DNA of 64,000 bases from positions 39,578 to 103,577 of the forward strand of contig CALEKY010000124.1 in NCBI GenBank assembly GCA_937902995.1, read 5' to 3'. A program made the position numbers and the translations under genes. Of the stretch, positions 1 to 7,237 are shown in pieces. The DNA comes from an uncultured Sinobacteraceae bacterium. GTDB lineage: Bacteria; Pseudomonadota; Gammaproteobacteria; Steroidobacterales; Steroidobacteraceae. The notes below the pieces were generated by a model. It saw nothing but the letters and a program-made list of their open reading frames with translations. It was not told where the DNA came from and ran no database searches. Every line of letters begins with the position of its first letter. The first letter of the stretch is position 1.

Positions 1-968
1 GCATTTTGGCAGCTGACGAATCGACCGGCACGATCAAGAAGCGCTTCGACTCGATCAAGCTGGAATCCACGGAGGAGGCCCGGCGCACGTATCGCGAGCT
101 CCTATTCACGACTCCGAACGTCGCCGAGTACATCAGCGGCGTGATCATGTACGACGAGACGATCCGTCAGAAGACGAAGGACGGAACGCCGTTTCCCGAA
201 TATTTGGCGAAGCTCGGCATTGTGCCGGGCATCAAGGTCGACACCGGCGCCAAGCCGCTTGCCGGCTACCCGGGCGAGACGATCACCGAAGGTCTCGATG
301 GACTGCGCGAGCGTTTGGCCGAGTACTACAAGCTCGGTGCGCGCTTCGCGAAGTGGCGCGCGGTCATCGATATCGCCGACGGCATCCCGACACAGTTCGC
401 CATCGACGCGAACGCGCATGCGCTGGCGCGCTATGCGGCGCTTTGCCAAGAGGCGAACATCGTGCCGATCGTCGAACCGGAAGTCCTCATGGACGGTGCG
501 CATTCCATCGAGCGCTGCGAAGAGGTGACCAGCGCGACGCTCGCGTCTGTGTTCTCCGCTTTGCATCAGCATCGGGTCTACCTCGAAGGCATCGTGCTGA
601 AGCCGAACATGGTGATCTCCGGCAAGAAGAACGCGAATCGCGCAGGCCCGCAGCAGGTAGCGGAGGCCACGGTTCGTACGCTGAAGCGCTATGTGCCGAG
701 CGCGGTCCCTGGTATCGCCTTCCTGTCGGGCGGACAGACGCCCGCGGAAGCGAGCGAGCACCTGAGCCTGATGAATCAGCTCGGACCGCTGCCGTGGGCG
801 CTCACGTTCTCGTACGGCCGCGCGCTGCAGGACGAAGCGCTGAAGACCTGGGGCGGCAAGGCCGAGAACATTCCGGCCGCTCAGAAGGCGTTCGCGCGAC
901 GTGCACGCTTCACGGGTTTGGCAGCCACGGGCGCCTACAAGCCCGAGTTGGAAAAGGAAGCCGCCTAA
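1..968 (+). CDS. fba: Class I fructose-bisphosphate aldolase (5' end outside window)
   Basis: Class I (Schiff-base) aldolase, which cleaves fructose 1,6-bisphosphate to dihydroxyacetone phosphate and glyceraldehyde 3-phosphate in glycolysis and gluconeogenesis. The open frame enters from the left edge with the family motif ILAADESTGTIKKRFDSI, which normally lies about 25-30 residues into the protein, so a short N-terminal piece is missing. The TTG at position 6 is the Leu of that motif, not a start. Further marks are a KWRAVIDI block, the Schiff-base Lys region GIVLKPNMVISGKK near visible residue 200, and a C-terminal GLAATGAYKPELEKEAA tail. About 320 residues are visible against a usual 340-350. 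A GC-rich hairpin follows the stop codon. Confidence 0.93.
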   Translation, partial: ILAADESTGTIKKRFDSIKLESTEEARRTYRELLFTTPNVAEYISGVIMYDETIRQKTKDGTPFPEYLAKLGIVPGIKVDTGAKPLAGYPGETITEGLDGLRERLAEYYKLGARFAKWRAVIDIADGIPTQFAIDANAHALARYAALCQEANIVPIVEPEVLMDGAHSIERCEEVTSATLASVFSALHQHRVYLEGIVLKPNMVISGKKNANRAGPQQVAEATVRTLKRYVPSAVPGIAFLSGGQTPAEASEHLSLMNQLGPLPWALTFSYGRALQDEALKTWGGKAENIPAAQKAFARRARFTGLAATGAYKPELEKEAA

Positions 969-977
969 GTCGACGGT

Positions 978-1004
978 GCGCGCGGCCGAGCTTCGGCCGC
1001 GCGC
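978..1004 (+). terminator. GC-rich hairpin after fba
   Basis: Perfect inverted repeat with 12-bp arms (GCGCGCGGCCGA and its complement) and a 3-nt loop, starting 9 bases after the aldolase stop codon. Position and stability suggest a transcription terminator. No clear T-run follows, so it may be Rho-assisted or only stabilise the 3' end. Confidence 0.5.
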
Positions 1005-1064
1005 TCAATGTCCGTTCAGTTTCGAACCCGCACAATCGCGCACGAAGAAGGAATTAGAAGCCAC

Positions 1065-1100
1065 ATGAGCATCGCCGCGTCTTTCGTGCGAGGTTCTTAA
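1065..1100 (+). other. 11-codon mini-ORF coupled to mlaF by TAATG
   Basis: ATG at 1065 opens an 11-codon frame (MSIAASFVRGS) whose TAA overlaps the mlaF ATG as TAATG. An AAGGA ribosome-binding-like sequence lies about 12 bases upstream of the mini-ORF. The arrangement would allow translational coupling or a leader-peptide effect on mlaF. It may equally be chance, because mlaF has its own weak GAGG just upstream. Confidence 0.3.
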
Positions 1101-1942
1101 TGTCGAGCACCGCTCAGGCCGCAGATCCCAGGCCGGTTCCGTCCGACAATCTGGTCGAAGTCGAGGACGTTCACTACTCGGTGGGCGGGAGGAAGATCTT
1201 CTCCGGCCTGTCGCTGACGATTCCGCGCGGCCGCATCACTGCCATCATGGGGCCGAGCGGCACCGGCAAGACGACGCTCCTGCGTCTGATGACCGGCCAG
1301 ATCAAGCCGGACAAGGGACGCATTCGGTTCGATGGCATCGATGTCACGAGTCTCAAGCTCGGCGAGCTTTACGATCTGCGTCGCCGCATGGGCATGCTGT
1401 TCCAGAACGGCGCTTTGCTCACGGACATGGATGTGTTCGAGAACGTCGCATTTCCGCTCCGTGAGCACACGAAGCTCCCCGAGCCCCTGATCCGCAACGT
1501 CGTGCTGACGAAGTTGCAGGCGGTTGGATTGCGCGGCGCTGCGCGCCTGATGCCTTCCGAGCTTTCGGGCGGCATGGCACGGCGCGTTGCATTGGCGCGA
1601 GCGATGGCCACCGATCCCGATTTGTTGATTTATGACGAACCGTTCACTGGCCTCGATCCGATCTCGATGGGCATGATCGTGCGACTCGTGCGGCACATGA
1701 ACTATGCGCTAGGTATTACCAGCCTGGTCGTGTCGCACGACGTCGAGGAATTGGCCGAGCTTGCCGACATGGGTTACATCCTCGCGGGCGGACGCGTGGC
1801 GGCGGCCGGAAACTTCAGCGAACTGAAGAAGCACGATTCGGAGCTCGTGAATCAATTCATGAATGGGCTTCCGGACGGCCCGGTGCCGTTCCATTACCCG
1901 GCCCCGGATTATTACCAAGAATTGCTCGAGGGCTCCGCGTGA
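1100..1942 (+). CDS. mlaF: MlaF, ATP-binding subunit of the phospholipid ABC transporter
   Basis: ATPase of the inner-membrane MlaFEDB complex, which moves phospholipids between the outer and inner membranes and keeps the outer leaflet asymmetric. The 280-residue protein has Walker A GPSGTGKTT near residue 52, the signature LSGGMARRVALARA near 152, Walker B LLIYDEPFTGLDP near 174 and the switch His in VSHD. It begins at an ATG overlapping the preceding TAA and ends in a GTGA overlap with mlaE. It leads the five-gene operon mlaFEDCB. Confidence 0.95.
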   Translation: MSSTAQAADPRPVPSDNLVEVEDVHYSVGGRKIFSGLSLTIPRGRITAIMGPSGTGKTTLLRLMTGQIKPDKGRIRFDGIDVTSLKLGELYDLRRRMGMLFQNGALLTDMDVFENVAFPLREHTKLPEPLIRNVVLTKLQAVGLRGAARLMPSELSGGMARRVALARAMATDPDLLIYDEPFTGLDPISMGMIVRLVRHMNYALGITSLVVSHDVEELAELADMGYILAGGRVAAAGNFSELKKHDSELVNQFMNGLPDGPVPFHYPAPDYYQELLEGSA

Positions 1943-2706
1943 GTCTGTTGCGGGAGATCTTCGAGAACCTGCGCAGCTTTGTCGCCACGGTCGGTGCGGT
2001 TGCGTTGTTTCTCTTGCGCACGCTCGTGCAGGTGCCGCGTGCGCTCACGCGCCCAGGTCTGATCGTCGCGCAAATCCACAACGCCGGCGCATTGTCGCTC
2101 GTCATCATCATGACCTGCGGTCTATTCGTCGGCGGAGTGCTGGGCCTGCAAGGGTATGACTTGCTGCAGCGCTTCGGCTCGGAAGATGCCCTGGGTACGG
2201 CGGCGGCGCTCGCTCTGATCAAGGAGCTCGGTCCGGTCGTGACTGCGCTGTTGTTTGCCGGCCGCGCCGGGACCGCGCTCGCTTCCGAGATCGGACTCAT
2301 GCGCGCGACCGATCAATTGAGTGCGATGGAAATGATGGCGGTCGACCCGGTGCGCCGAGTCGTCGTGCCGCGTTTCCTCGGCGGACTGATCGCGATGCCG
2401 CTGCTCACGGTCATTTTCATCGCGATCGGCATCTTCGGCGTGCAGGTGGTCGGCGTGCAGCTTCTCGGTGTGGATGCGGCGTCGTTCTGGTCGCAGATGC
2501 GCGCTGCTGTCGAGGTGTCGGACGTGATGGAGGGCGTCATCAAGGGCGTCGTGTTCGGCTTCGTTTGCAGCCTGATCGCCGTCTACGAGGGATACACCGC
2601 CGTGCCGACCGCCGAGGGCGTCGGCCGCGCCACGACGCGCACTGTGGTCATTTCCGCCGTCCTGGTGCTGATTTTCAACTACATGCTCACAGCCGTGATG
2701 CTTTGA
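1939..2706 (+). CDS. mlaE: MlaE, permease subunit of the phospholipid ABC transporter
   Basis: Integral membrane subunit of the Mla transporter, 255 residues, the usual MlaE length. It has several hydrophobic segments (for example AGALSLVIIMTCGLFVGGVL and LLTVIFIAIGIFGVQVVGVQ) and the family core IKELGPVVTALLFAGRAGTALASEIGLMRATDQLSAM. The GTG start overlaps the mlaF stop as GTGA, so the two are probably translationally coupled. The mlaD gene follows after 11 bases. Confidence 0.95.
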   Translation: MSLLREIFENLRSFVATVGAVALFLLRTLVQVPRALTRPGLIVAQIHNAGALSLVIIMTCGLFVGGVLGLQGYDLLQRFGSEDALGTAAALALIKELGPVVTALLFAGRAGTALASEIGLMRATDQLSAMEMMAVDPVRRVVVPRFLGGLIAMPLLTVIFIAIGIFGVQVVGVQLLGVDAASFWSQMRAAVEVSDVMEGVIKGVVFGFVCSLIAVYEGYTAVPTAEGVGRATTRTVVISAVLVLIFNYMLTAVML

Positions 2707-2717
2707 GGATTTCGCAT

Positions 2718-3200
2718 ATGCGTTCTAATCGCGCCGTGGAGCTGTCGACCGGGCTGTTCGTGCTGCTCGGATTTGCTGCGCTGTTCTTCCTGGTCACTCA
2801 GATCACGAATCGTGAATATTTGACGAACGGCGGCAGCTACACTGTGCAGGCCCAGTTCGAGAACATCGGGACCTTGAAGCCGGGTGCAGCCGTTTCGATG
2901 GCTGGAGTGACGATCGGTCGGGTCGAGTCGATCCGCTACGATCAGTCCATCTACAAGGCTGTCGTCGACATGCGCATCAGCTCGCAGTTCAATCGCATTC
3001 CGGTGGACAGCGACGCCAGCATCATGACGGCCGGACTGCTCGGCGGTCAGTACATCGGGATCACGCCTGGCGGGTCGGAGGAGTACCTCGCCGACGGTTC
3101 CCGCATCGAATTCGTGCAGGACGCGCTGGTGCTGGAAAATCTCATCAACCAGCTCGTGGCCAGCTTTAGCCAGCGTTCAGACAGCAAGGGCGACAATTAG
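2718..3200 (+). CDS. mlaD: MlaD, MCE-domain phospholipid-binding subunit
   Basis: Membrane-anchored MCE protein that forms the periplasmic hexameric ring of the Mla transporter. It is 160 residues from the ATG at 2718; the open frame extends upstream into mlaE, but the conserved N-terminus MRSNRAVELSTGLFVLLGFA fixes this start. A single transmembrane helix (about residues 10-28) is followed by the MCE domain (VQAQFENIGTLKPGAAVSMA, VTIGRVESI) and a glycine-rich GLLGGQYIGITPGG segment. The C-terminal hydrophobic patch (LVLENLINQLVASF) is typical of MlaD pore helices. Confidence 0.94.
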   Translation: MRSNRAVELSTGLFVLLGFAALFFLVTQITNREYLTNGGSYTVQAQFENIGTLKPGAAVSMAGVTIGRVESIRYDQSIYKAVVDMRISSQFNRIPVDSDASIMTAGLLGGQYIGITPGGSEEYLADGSRIEFVQDALVLENLINQLVASFSQRSDSKGDN

Positions 3201-3226
3201 GAACCACACGCGGAGGAACGCCAACA

Positions 3227-3880
3227 ATGATCGGCCTCGTACGGAACCGCCTCACTGTCCTCGCGATGCTCGCGGCAGCGCTGTGCGCAAGCCCTGCATT
3301 TGCGCAGGACACGAAAGATCTCGATCCGAACGAGCTGACGCAGAAGGTCGTGCAGGACACGTTGCGCGACCTCGATGCGCATCGCGAGGAGTACAAGAAG
3401 GATCCCAAACGAGTCCGCGAGCTCGTCGACAAGAACCTGTTGCCGCACTTCGACACGAACTATGCGGCTCAGCTCGTGCTTGCGAAGCATTGGCGGACCG
3501 CGACGCCCGAGCAGCGCAAGCGTTTCGTCGAAGCGTTCTATCAATCGCTGCTGCAGAACTACGGCGAGGCGCTGCTCGAGTTCACGCCTGACCGGTTGCG
3601 CATCCTGCCGTATCAAGGCAGGCCCGAAGACACGGTCGGCACGGTGCGCACCGAAGTTCGTCGCGACAACGGCTCGCGTGTGCCGGTGAACATCTCCGTG
3701 CGCAAGACGCCGAACGGCTGGAAGGCTTACGACGTCACGATCGAGGGCGTGTCGTACGTGAAGTCGTTCCGTACGGACTTTGCTGCGGAAATCCAGCAGA
3801 AGGGCCTCGACGCCGTCATCGAGCGTTTGGAAGCGCAAGTCGCAAGCGGCACGGTGGCCAAACCGACGGCTTCGTCGTGA
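3227..3880 (+). CDS. mlaC: MlaC, periplasmic phospholipid shuttle
   Basis: Periplasmic carrier that passes phospholipids between MlaA at the outer membrane and MlaFEDB at the inner membrane. The 217-residue protein has a cleavable signal peptide (hydrophobic core VLAMLAAALCASPAFA, likely cut before QD) and the Tol/MlaC fold signature (KNLLPHFDTNYAAQLVLAKHWRTATPEQRKRF near residue 70, then DVTIEGVSYVKSFRTDF near 165). It lies 26 bases after mlaD and overlaps mlaB by 4 bases. Confidence 0.94.
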   Translation: MIGLVRNRLTVLAMLAAALCASPAFAQDTKDLDPNELTQKVVQDTLRDLDAHREEYKKDPKRVRELVDKNLLPHFDTNYAAQLVLAKHWRTATPEQRKRFVEAFYQSLLQNYGEALLEFTPDRLRILPYQGRPEDTVGTVRTEVRRDNGSRVPVNISVRKTPNGWKAYDVTIEGVSYVKSFRTDFAAEIQQKGLDAVIERLEAQVASGTVAKPTASS

Positions 3881-4194
3881 GCAAGTCTCAAGCACAGCGC
3901 GCTCGGCTCGAAGCCGACGGTGCCGGGCGCGTTCGAGTCAGCGGCGTTTTGGACGCGACCACTGCCGGCGCTCTGTTGGCGCAGAGCCGGCAGACGTTTA
4001 CGGGCAGCGACGGCTTGAATGTCGATCTTGCCGGCGTCACGGAAGCCGATAGCGCCGGCCTTGCCTTGTTGATCGAGTGGGTGAGGGCAGCGCGTCAGTC
4101 GAACCGCGCAATTCGGTTTCAGAACGTGCCCGGACAGATCACAGCGCTTGCACGGATCAGTGAGGTGGAAGAGCTGTTGTTTCGTGAGCCGTGA
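3877..4194 (+). CDS. mlaB: MlaB, STAS-domain subunit of the Mla complex
   Basis: Cytoplasmic STAS-domain protein that binds MlaF and is needed for assembly and activity of the transporter. It has 105 residues and begins with GTG in a GTGA overlap with the mlaC stop. The STAS hallmark is VDLAGVTEADSAGLALLIEW near residues 50-69, with the conserved D-S-A-G-L loop. Its TGA stop lies inside a three-copy 7-bp tandem repeat. The E. coli operon continues with ibaG and murA; here the operon stops and mlaA faces it. Confidence 0.93.
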   Translation: MSKSQAQRARLEADGAGRVRVSGVLDATTAGALLAQSRQTFTGSDGLNVDLAGVTEADSAGLALLIEWVRAARQSNRAIRFQNVPGQITALARISEVEELLFREP

Positions 4195-4213
4195 TTCGTG
4201 ATTCGTGATTCGT
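4191..4213. repeat. Heptad tandem repeat, (GTGATTC)x3
   Basis: Three perfect copies of GTGATTC plus two more bases, period 7. The first copy contains the mlaB stop codon. A small CGCGC/GCGCG hairpin at 4218-4231 follows, before the end of mlaA. This belongs to the window-wide set of 7-bp tandem repeats. Confidence 0.85.
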
Positions 4214-4233
4214 AACACGCGCGAAGGCGCGCG

Positions 4234-5007
4234 CTAGTTCTGCGCTTCCGCCGCCGCCTCTTCCTCGCTCTCGACGTCCTCTTCGATGTCGAAATCTTCG
4301 AGCGTCTCCGGCGGCGGATTGCCGTCGAAGATCACGAACTCGCGTTGCTGCAGCCACGCATCGCGCATGAAGGCGTACGGATCGAACGTGCGCTGGAGCG
4401 TGGGATCGAGCGTCAGGAGATCCGCTCGCGTGTGGACGACATCTACCGCACGCAAGCCCCATTCGGCTTCCCATGGGATATCGATGTATTCGAGAGGGCC
4501 GAGAAAGTAATCGACGCCTCGTGCAGGGCCGTCGCGTAGCGTGGACGGACCCAGAAATGGCAAGACCAAGTAGGGGCCCGAGCTCACGCCCCAAACGGCG
4601 AGCGTCTGTCCAAAATCTTCGTCGTTCGCCGGCAAGCCCACGTGCGTAGCAACATCGAGGAGCCCGCCGACTCCGAGGGTCGTGTTCAGCAGAAAGCGGC
4701 CGGTGTCCTGCAGCCCGAGCTTCGGTTTGCCCTGCAGGAATTGGTTCACGATCGTCACGGGGTAGGCGAGATTCGCGAAGAAGTTGCCGATCCCGATCCG
4801 CATCCAGTGCGGCGTGATTTTCTTATAGCCTTTGGCGACCGGTTTCAGGGCCGCCCGGTCGACGGTGTCGTTGAACTTATAGACGGCCCGATTGAAGGGT
4901 TCGAAGCGATCGTCGCTGACAGTGCGACCTGGTGTCGCCGCACACCCCGAGGCGAGCAGAACGACGGCGAGCAGCAACACACTGCGTAACGAGTACGGAG
5001 CTGTCAT
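4234..5007 (-). CDS. mlaA: MlaA (VacJ), outer-membrane lipoprotein of the Mla system
   Basis: Outer-membrane lipoprotein that removes misplaced phospholipids from the outer leaflet and hands them to MlaC. The 257-residue protein has a lipoprotein signal with lipobox LASGC near residue 22. It then shows the family core DDRFEPFNRAVYKFNDTVDRA, LAYPVTIVNQFLQGKPKLG and GPYLVLPFLGPSTLRDGPAR. The C-terminus is very acidic (EDFDIEEDVESEEEAAAEAQ). It is transcribed towards mlaFEDCB, so both halves of the pathway lie together but on separate transcripts. Confidence 0.95.
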   Translation of the reverse strand: MTAPYSLRSVLLLAVVLLASGCAATPGRTVSDDRFEPFNRAVYKFNDTVDRAALKPVAKGYKKITPHWMRIGIGNFFANLAYPVTIVNQFLQGKPKLGLQDTGRFLLNTTLGVGGLLDVATHVGLPANDEDFGQTLAVWGVSSGPYLVLPFLGPSTLRDGPARGVDYFLGPLEYIDIPWEAEWGLRAVDVVHTRADLLTLDPTLQRTFDPYAFMRDAWLQQREFVIFDGNPPPETLEDFDIEEDVESEEEAAAEAQN

Positions 5008-5117
5008 ACAGAAACGGTCCTGTGCCGATACGGCGAAAGGCGCGCGATTGTATCAGTACGCCGGATTCGACGCTGACGGCGAATCGTTCGCCCGCGAGAC
5101 GAGTTCTCCTGTAACCG

Positions 5118-6587
5118 CTAGTTCGAAGCGCGTCTTGCGCCGCGCTTGGGCATCGCGGCTTGAATCTCCTCGAGACGAGCCTGAAACCGCGCGCGCTGCA
5201 CATTGGTGATCTTCGGAACGGCGAGGGCGAGCTGCAGTTGGTTGATGGCCAGCAGCAGATCGCCGCTCATGACGTGATATTCCGACATGTAGTAGTACGA
5301 GTCGGCGACGTCGCCTGCGGCATTGGCGGCGAGCGCCGTTAGACGCGCCTGCTCCGGCGTCGGCGGAACGACGTTGAACAAATCGAGCAGGATCTCGTGC
5401 GCTTTCTTCGCATTGCCGACTTGCATCAACGCTTCGGCGTAACGGACGGTGACGGCGACGTTGCGCGGGAAGAGCTCGCGCGCACGCTCGAACGTCGTCA
5501 GGGCCGCCTTCTCCTGTTTGGCCTGCAGCTGCGCCTGACCGAGCGCCGTGTGGTACTGCAGCACGGTCGGATCCCCGTCCCGCAGCCGCTGGAAGATCTT
5601 GACGGCCTCGGCCGCTTTGCCCGTCGCGAGCAACGCCAATCCTCGCCCATAGATCTCTGCGGGCGTCGCGTCGGCTTCGTTCTGGATGGTCGCGTTGTAG
5701 TACTCGAGGGGATTGCGTCCCGCGGGCGTCGACAACACGCGCAAGCGTTCGCGCGTAAGCGCATAGCTCAAGCTGTCCGGCATGGGCTCGGTCTTGATCT
5801 GCGCAGCGCGTTGCTTCGTCTCCGCAATACGCGTGACGGTCACGGGATGCGTGCGCAACATTTCAGGAATGTTCGCTTCGCTCAGGCCCGCGCGCCGGCT
5901 CATCGTCTCGAAGAAGGCGGGCATGCCTTCTGGATCGAAACCCGCGCGCGCGAGGATGCCGAGTCCAACGCGGTCGGCCTCGGTCTCGTTCGCGCGCGTG
6001 AAACTGATTTGTTGCTGGATGGCCAGACTCTGGGCTGCGGCTACACCGGCCATTGCAGCATCGCCTCCGCCCGCGGCGGCGCCGACGAGGATCGCCGCCA
6101 GCATTGCGGCGGTGGAAACGAGGCTCGACCGGCTTTGCGCCGCAATGCTGCGCGCAATATGACGCTGTGTGACGTGCGCAATTTCGTGGGCGAGCACGCC
6201 GGCCAGCTCGCTTTCGTTCTTGGTTTCGAGGAGCAGGCCTGAGTTGACGCCGATGAAGCCGCCCGGCAATGCGAACGCATTGATGGCATCGTCGCGGACG
6301 ACGAAGAAGTTGAATCGCTGGGTGCCGTCGTGCGCCTGGCTGGCAAGCCGATTCCCGATCGAGCGGATGTACTCGGCGACTTCCGGATCTTCGAGGATTT
6401 GATCCTGATCGCGCAGCCCGCGAACGATCATCCGCCCGATCAGGTATTCGTCCTGCAGACTGATCATTGCTTCCGCAGGACTGCCGATGTCGGGCAGGTC
6501 GTCAGGTTCGTTGGCATGGACGCTTGCGGTCACGGTGAGGAACAGCACCGTGAGCAGCGTCGTGCAGCGTTTGAGCAAATCGGTCAT
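5118..6587 (-). CDS. bepA: BepA-type M48 metalloprotease with TPR domain
   Basis: Periplasmic zinc metalloprotease and chaperone of outer-membrane assembly (BepA/YfgC family), acting on stalled LptD and BAM substrates. From the ATG at 6587 the protein has 489 residues, close to the family's about 480. A signal peptide (LLTVLFLTVTASVHA) is followed by GGFIGVNSGLLLETKNESEL, the zinc motif HEIAHVTQRH near residue 133 and the third ligand region NETEADRVGL near 205. The C-terminal half is TPR-like (LGQAQLQAKQEKAALTTFERA and following). A longer frame starting at 6617 lacks support. Confidence 0.92.
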   Translation of the reverse strand: MTDLLKRCTTLLTVLFLTVTASVHANEPDDLPDIGSPAEAMISLQDEYLIGRMIVRGLRDQDQILEDPEVAEYIRSIGNRLASQAHDGTQRFNFFVVRDDAINAFALPGGFIGVNSGLLLETKNESELAGVLAHEIAHVTQRHIARSIAAQSRSSLVSTAAMLAAILVGAAAGGGDAAMAGVAAAQSLAIQQQISFTRANETEADRVGLGILARAGFDPEGMPAFFETMSRRAGLSEANIPEMLRTHPVTVTRIAETKQRAAQIKTEPMPDSLSYALTRERLRVLSTPAGRNPLEYYNATIQNEADATPAEIYGRGLALLATGKAAEAVKIFQRLRDGDPTVLQYHTALGQAQLQAKQEKAALTTFERARELFPRNVAVTVRYAEALMQVGNAKKAHEILLDLFNVVPPTPEQARLTALAANAAGDVADSYYYMSEYHVMSGDLLLAINQLQLALAVPKITNVQRARFQARLEEIQAAMPKRGARRASN

Positions 6588-6655
6588 TTTGCGAGTCTGG
6601 TGCCGACGAACAGCCAAGTAAAGGCTCGGACCAGCCAGGGCCGCGGAGGTTCGCT

Positions 6656-6753
6656 GCAGGCGACAGGCGACAGCACAGGCGTGGGGCTCGGGACCAAAGA
6701 CTTGGCGCGACAGCGCCTCTTCCCACGGCCTACAGCCTTCAGCCTACAGCCTG
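6656..6753. repeat. Heptad repeat tracts downstream of tRNA-Ser and upstream of bepA
   Basis: Non-coding tract with two 7-bp-period runs: CGACAGG-type units with a GGGGCTC-like element at about 6656-6690, and TACAGCC/TTCAGCC/TACAGCC at 6731-6753. The second run abuts the left arm of the hairpin at 6754. It lies in the 375-base gene-free stretch 6588-6962. Confidence 0.7.
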
Positions 6754-6789
6754 AAAACGAAAAGGCCCCGCGAGGGGCCTTTTCGTTTT
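6754..6789 (-). terminator. Perfect 16-bp hairpin terminator (distal)
   Basis: Perfect inverted repeat: 16-bp arms beginning AAAACGAAAAGGCCCC, loop GCGA. The A-rich and T-rich flanks are part of the arms, so it would act as an intrinsic terminator in either direction. On the minus strand it is the second terminator downstream of tRNA-Ser, after the repeat unit at 6793-6924. On the plus strand nothing obvious needs it. Confidence 0.85.
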
Positions 6790-6792
6790 ATG

Positions 6793-6924
6793 TGGCGGAG
6801 AGGGTGGGATTGCACTCGGTCCGTCCATGGACCTCGCCCTTCGGGCAACCTGCGGTTGCGCAAAAGTGCTGTCCATGCACTTTTGTCGAACCCACGCGTG
6901 GGTTCTCACCCGCCCTCTGGGCCA
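6793..6924 (-). repeat. tRNA-Ser 3'-stub repeat unit, 132 bp, rich in hairpins
   Basis: The unit opens with TGGCGGAGAGGGTGGGATT, identical to the last 19 bases (with CCA) of the tRNA-Ser gene at 6963-6981, offset 170 bp. Its other end is an inverted imperfect copy (13 of 16 bases over TGGCSSAGAGGGYGGG). Inside are consecutive hairpins: GTCCATGGAC at 6823, GCCC/GGGC at 6836, GCAACC/GGTTGC at 6845, CAAAAGTGC/GCACTTTTG at 6861-6885, and the perfect palindrome GAACCCACGCGTGGGTTC at 6888-6905, which also copies the tRNA T-arm. It is flanked by two terminators. No protein is likely to be encoded. Confidence 0.8.
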
Positions 6925-6931
6925 AAAAGAC

Positions 6932-6955
6932 AAAGGCCCGCTTGCGCGGGCCTTT
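6932..6955 (-). terminator. Hairpin terminator just downstream of tRNA-Ser
   Basis: 10-bp perfect stem AAAGGCCCGC/GCGGGCCTTT with loop TTGC, flanked by an A-run on one side and a T-run on the other. It begins 8 bases after the encoded CCA of tRNA-Ser, which is transcribed from the minus strand, so it is the primary terminator of that transcript. Confidence 0.85.
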
Positions 6956-6962
6956 TGCTTTT

Positions 6963-7055
6963 TGGCGGAGAGGGTGGGATTCGAACCCACGTAGGGACGC
7001 AATGCCCTCAACCGATTTCGAATCGGTGCCGTTATGACCGCTTCGGTACCTCTCC
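6963..7055 (-). tRNA. tRNA-Ser (anticodon CGA)
   Basis: 93-nt class II tRNA with encoded CCA. On the minus strand the acceptor stem is GGAGAGG (5') with CCTCTCC (3') and discriminator G. The anticodon stem-loop is ACCGA-TT-CGA-AA-TCGGT, giving anticodon CGA, which reads UCG. A long variable arm (GAGGGCATTGCGTCCCTAC) and the T-arm GTGGGTTCGAATCCCAC follow. The long variable arm is the serine-type identity feature. Confidence 0.97.
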
Positions 7056-7237
7056 GTGAGGGGCGCGCATTCTATACCAGCAGTTCATGTAGGTATACCG
7101 CCTGTTGCGGGTTGCGCGGCATCGCTTTTCGGGCCGAATTTTCGTGAGGCCTTCAACAACTTAATGCTGACTGACGTGCATTGGCCGGACCGACCCGATT
7201 AGACTTTTCCGATTCCGAGGACTCGCAAGACACCGCT

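Noticed and set aside
6330..7037. Open frame running through the tRNA-Ser antisense, containing WDSNPR-like sequence
   Set aside because: This is the familiar false protein produced by translating a tRNA-Ser gene and its repeat in antisense; no start region or domain supports it.
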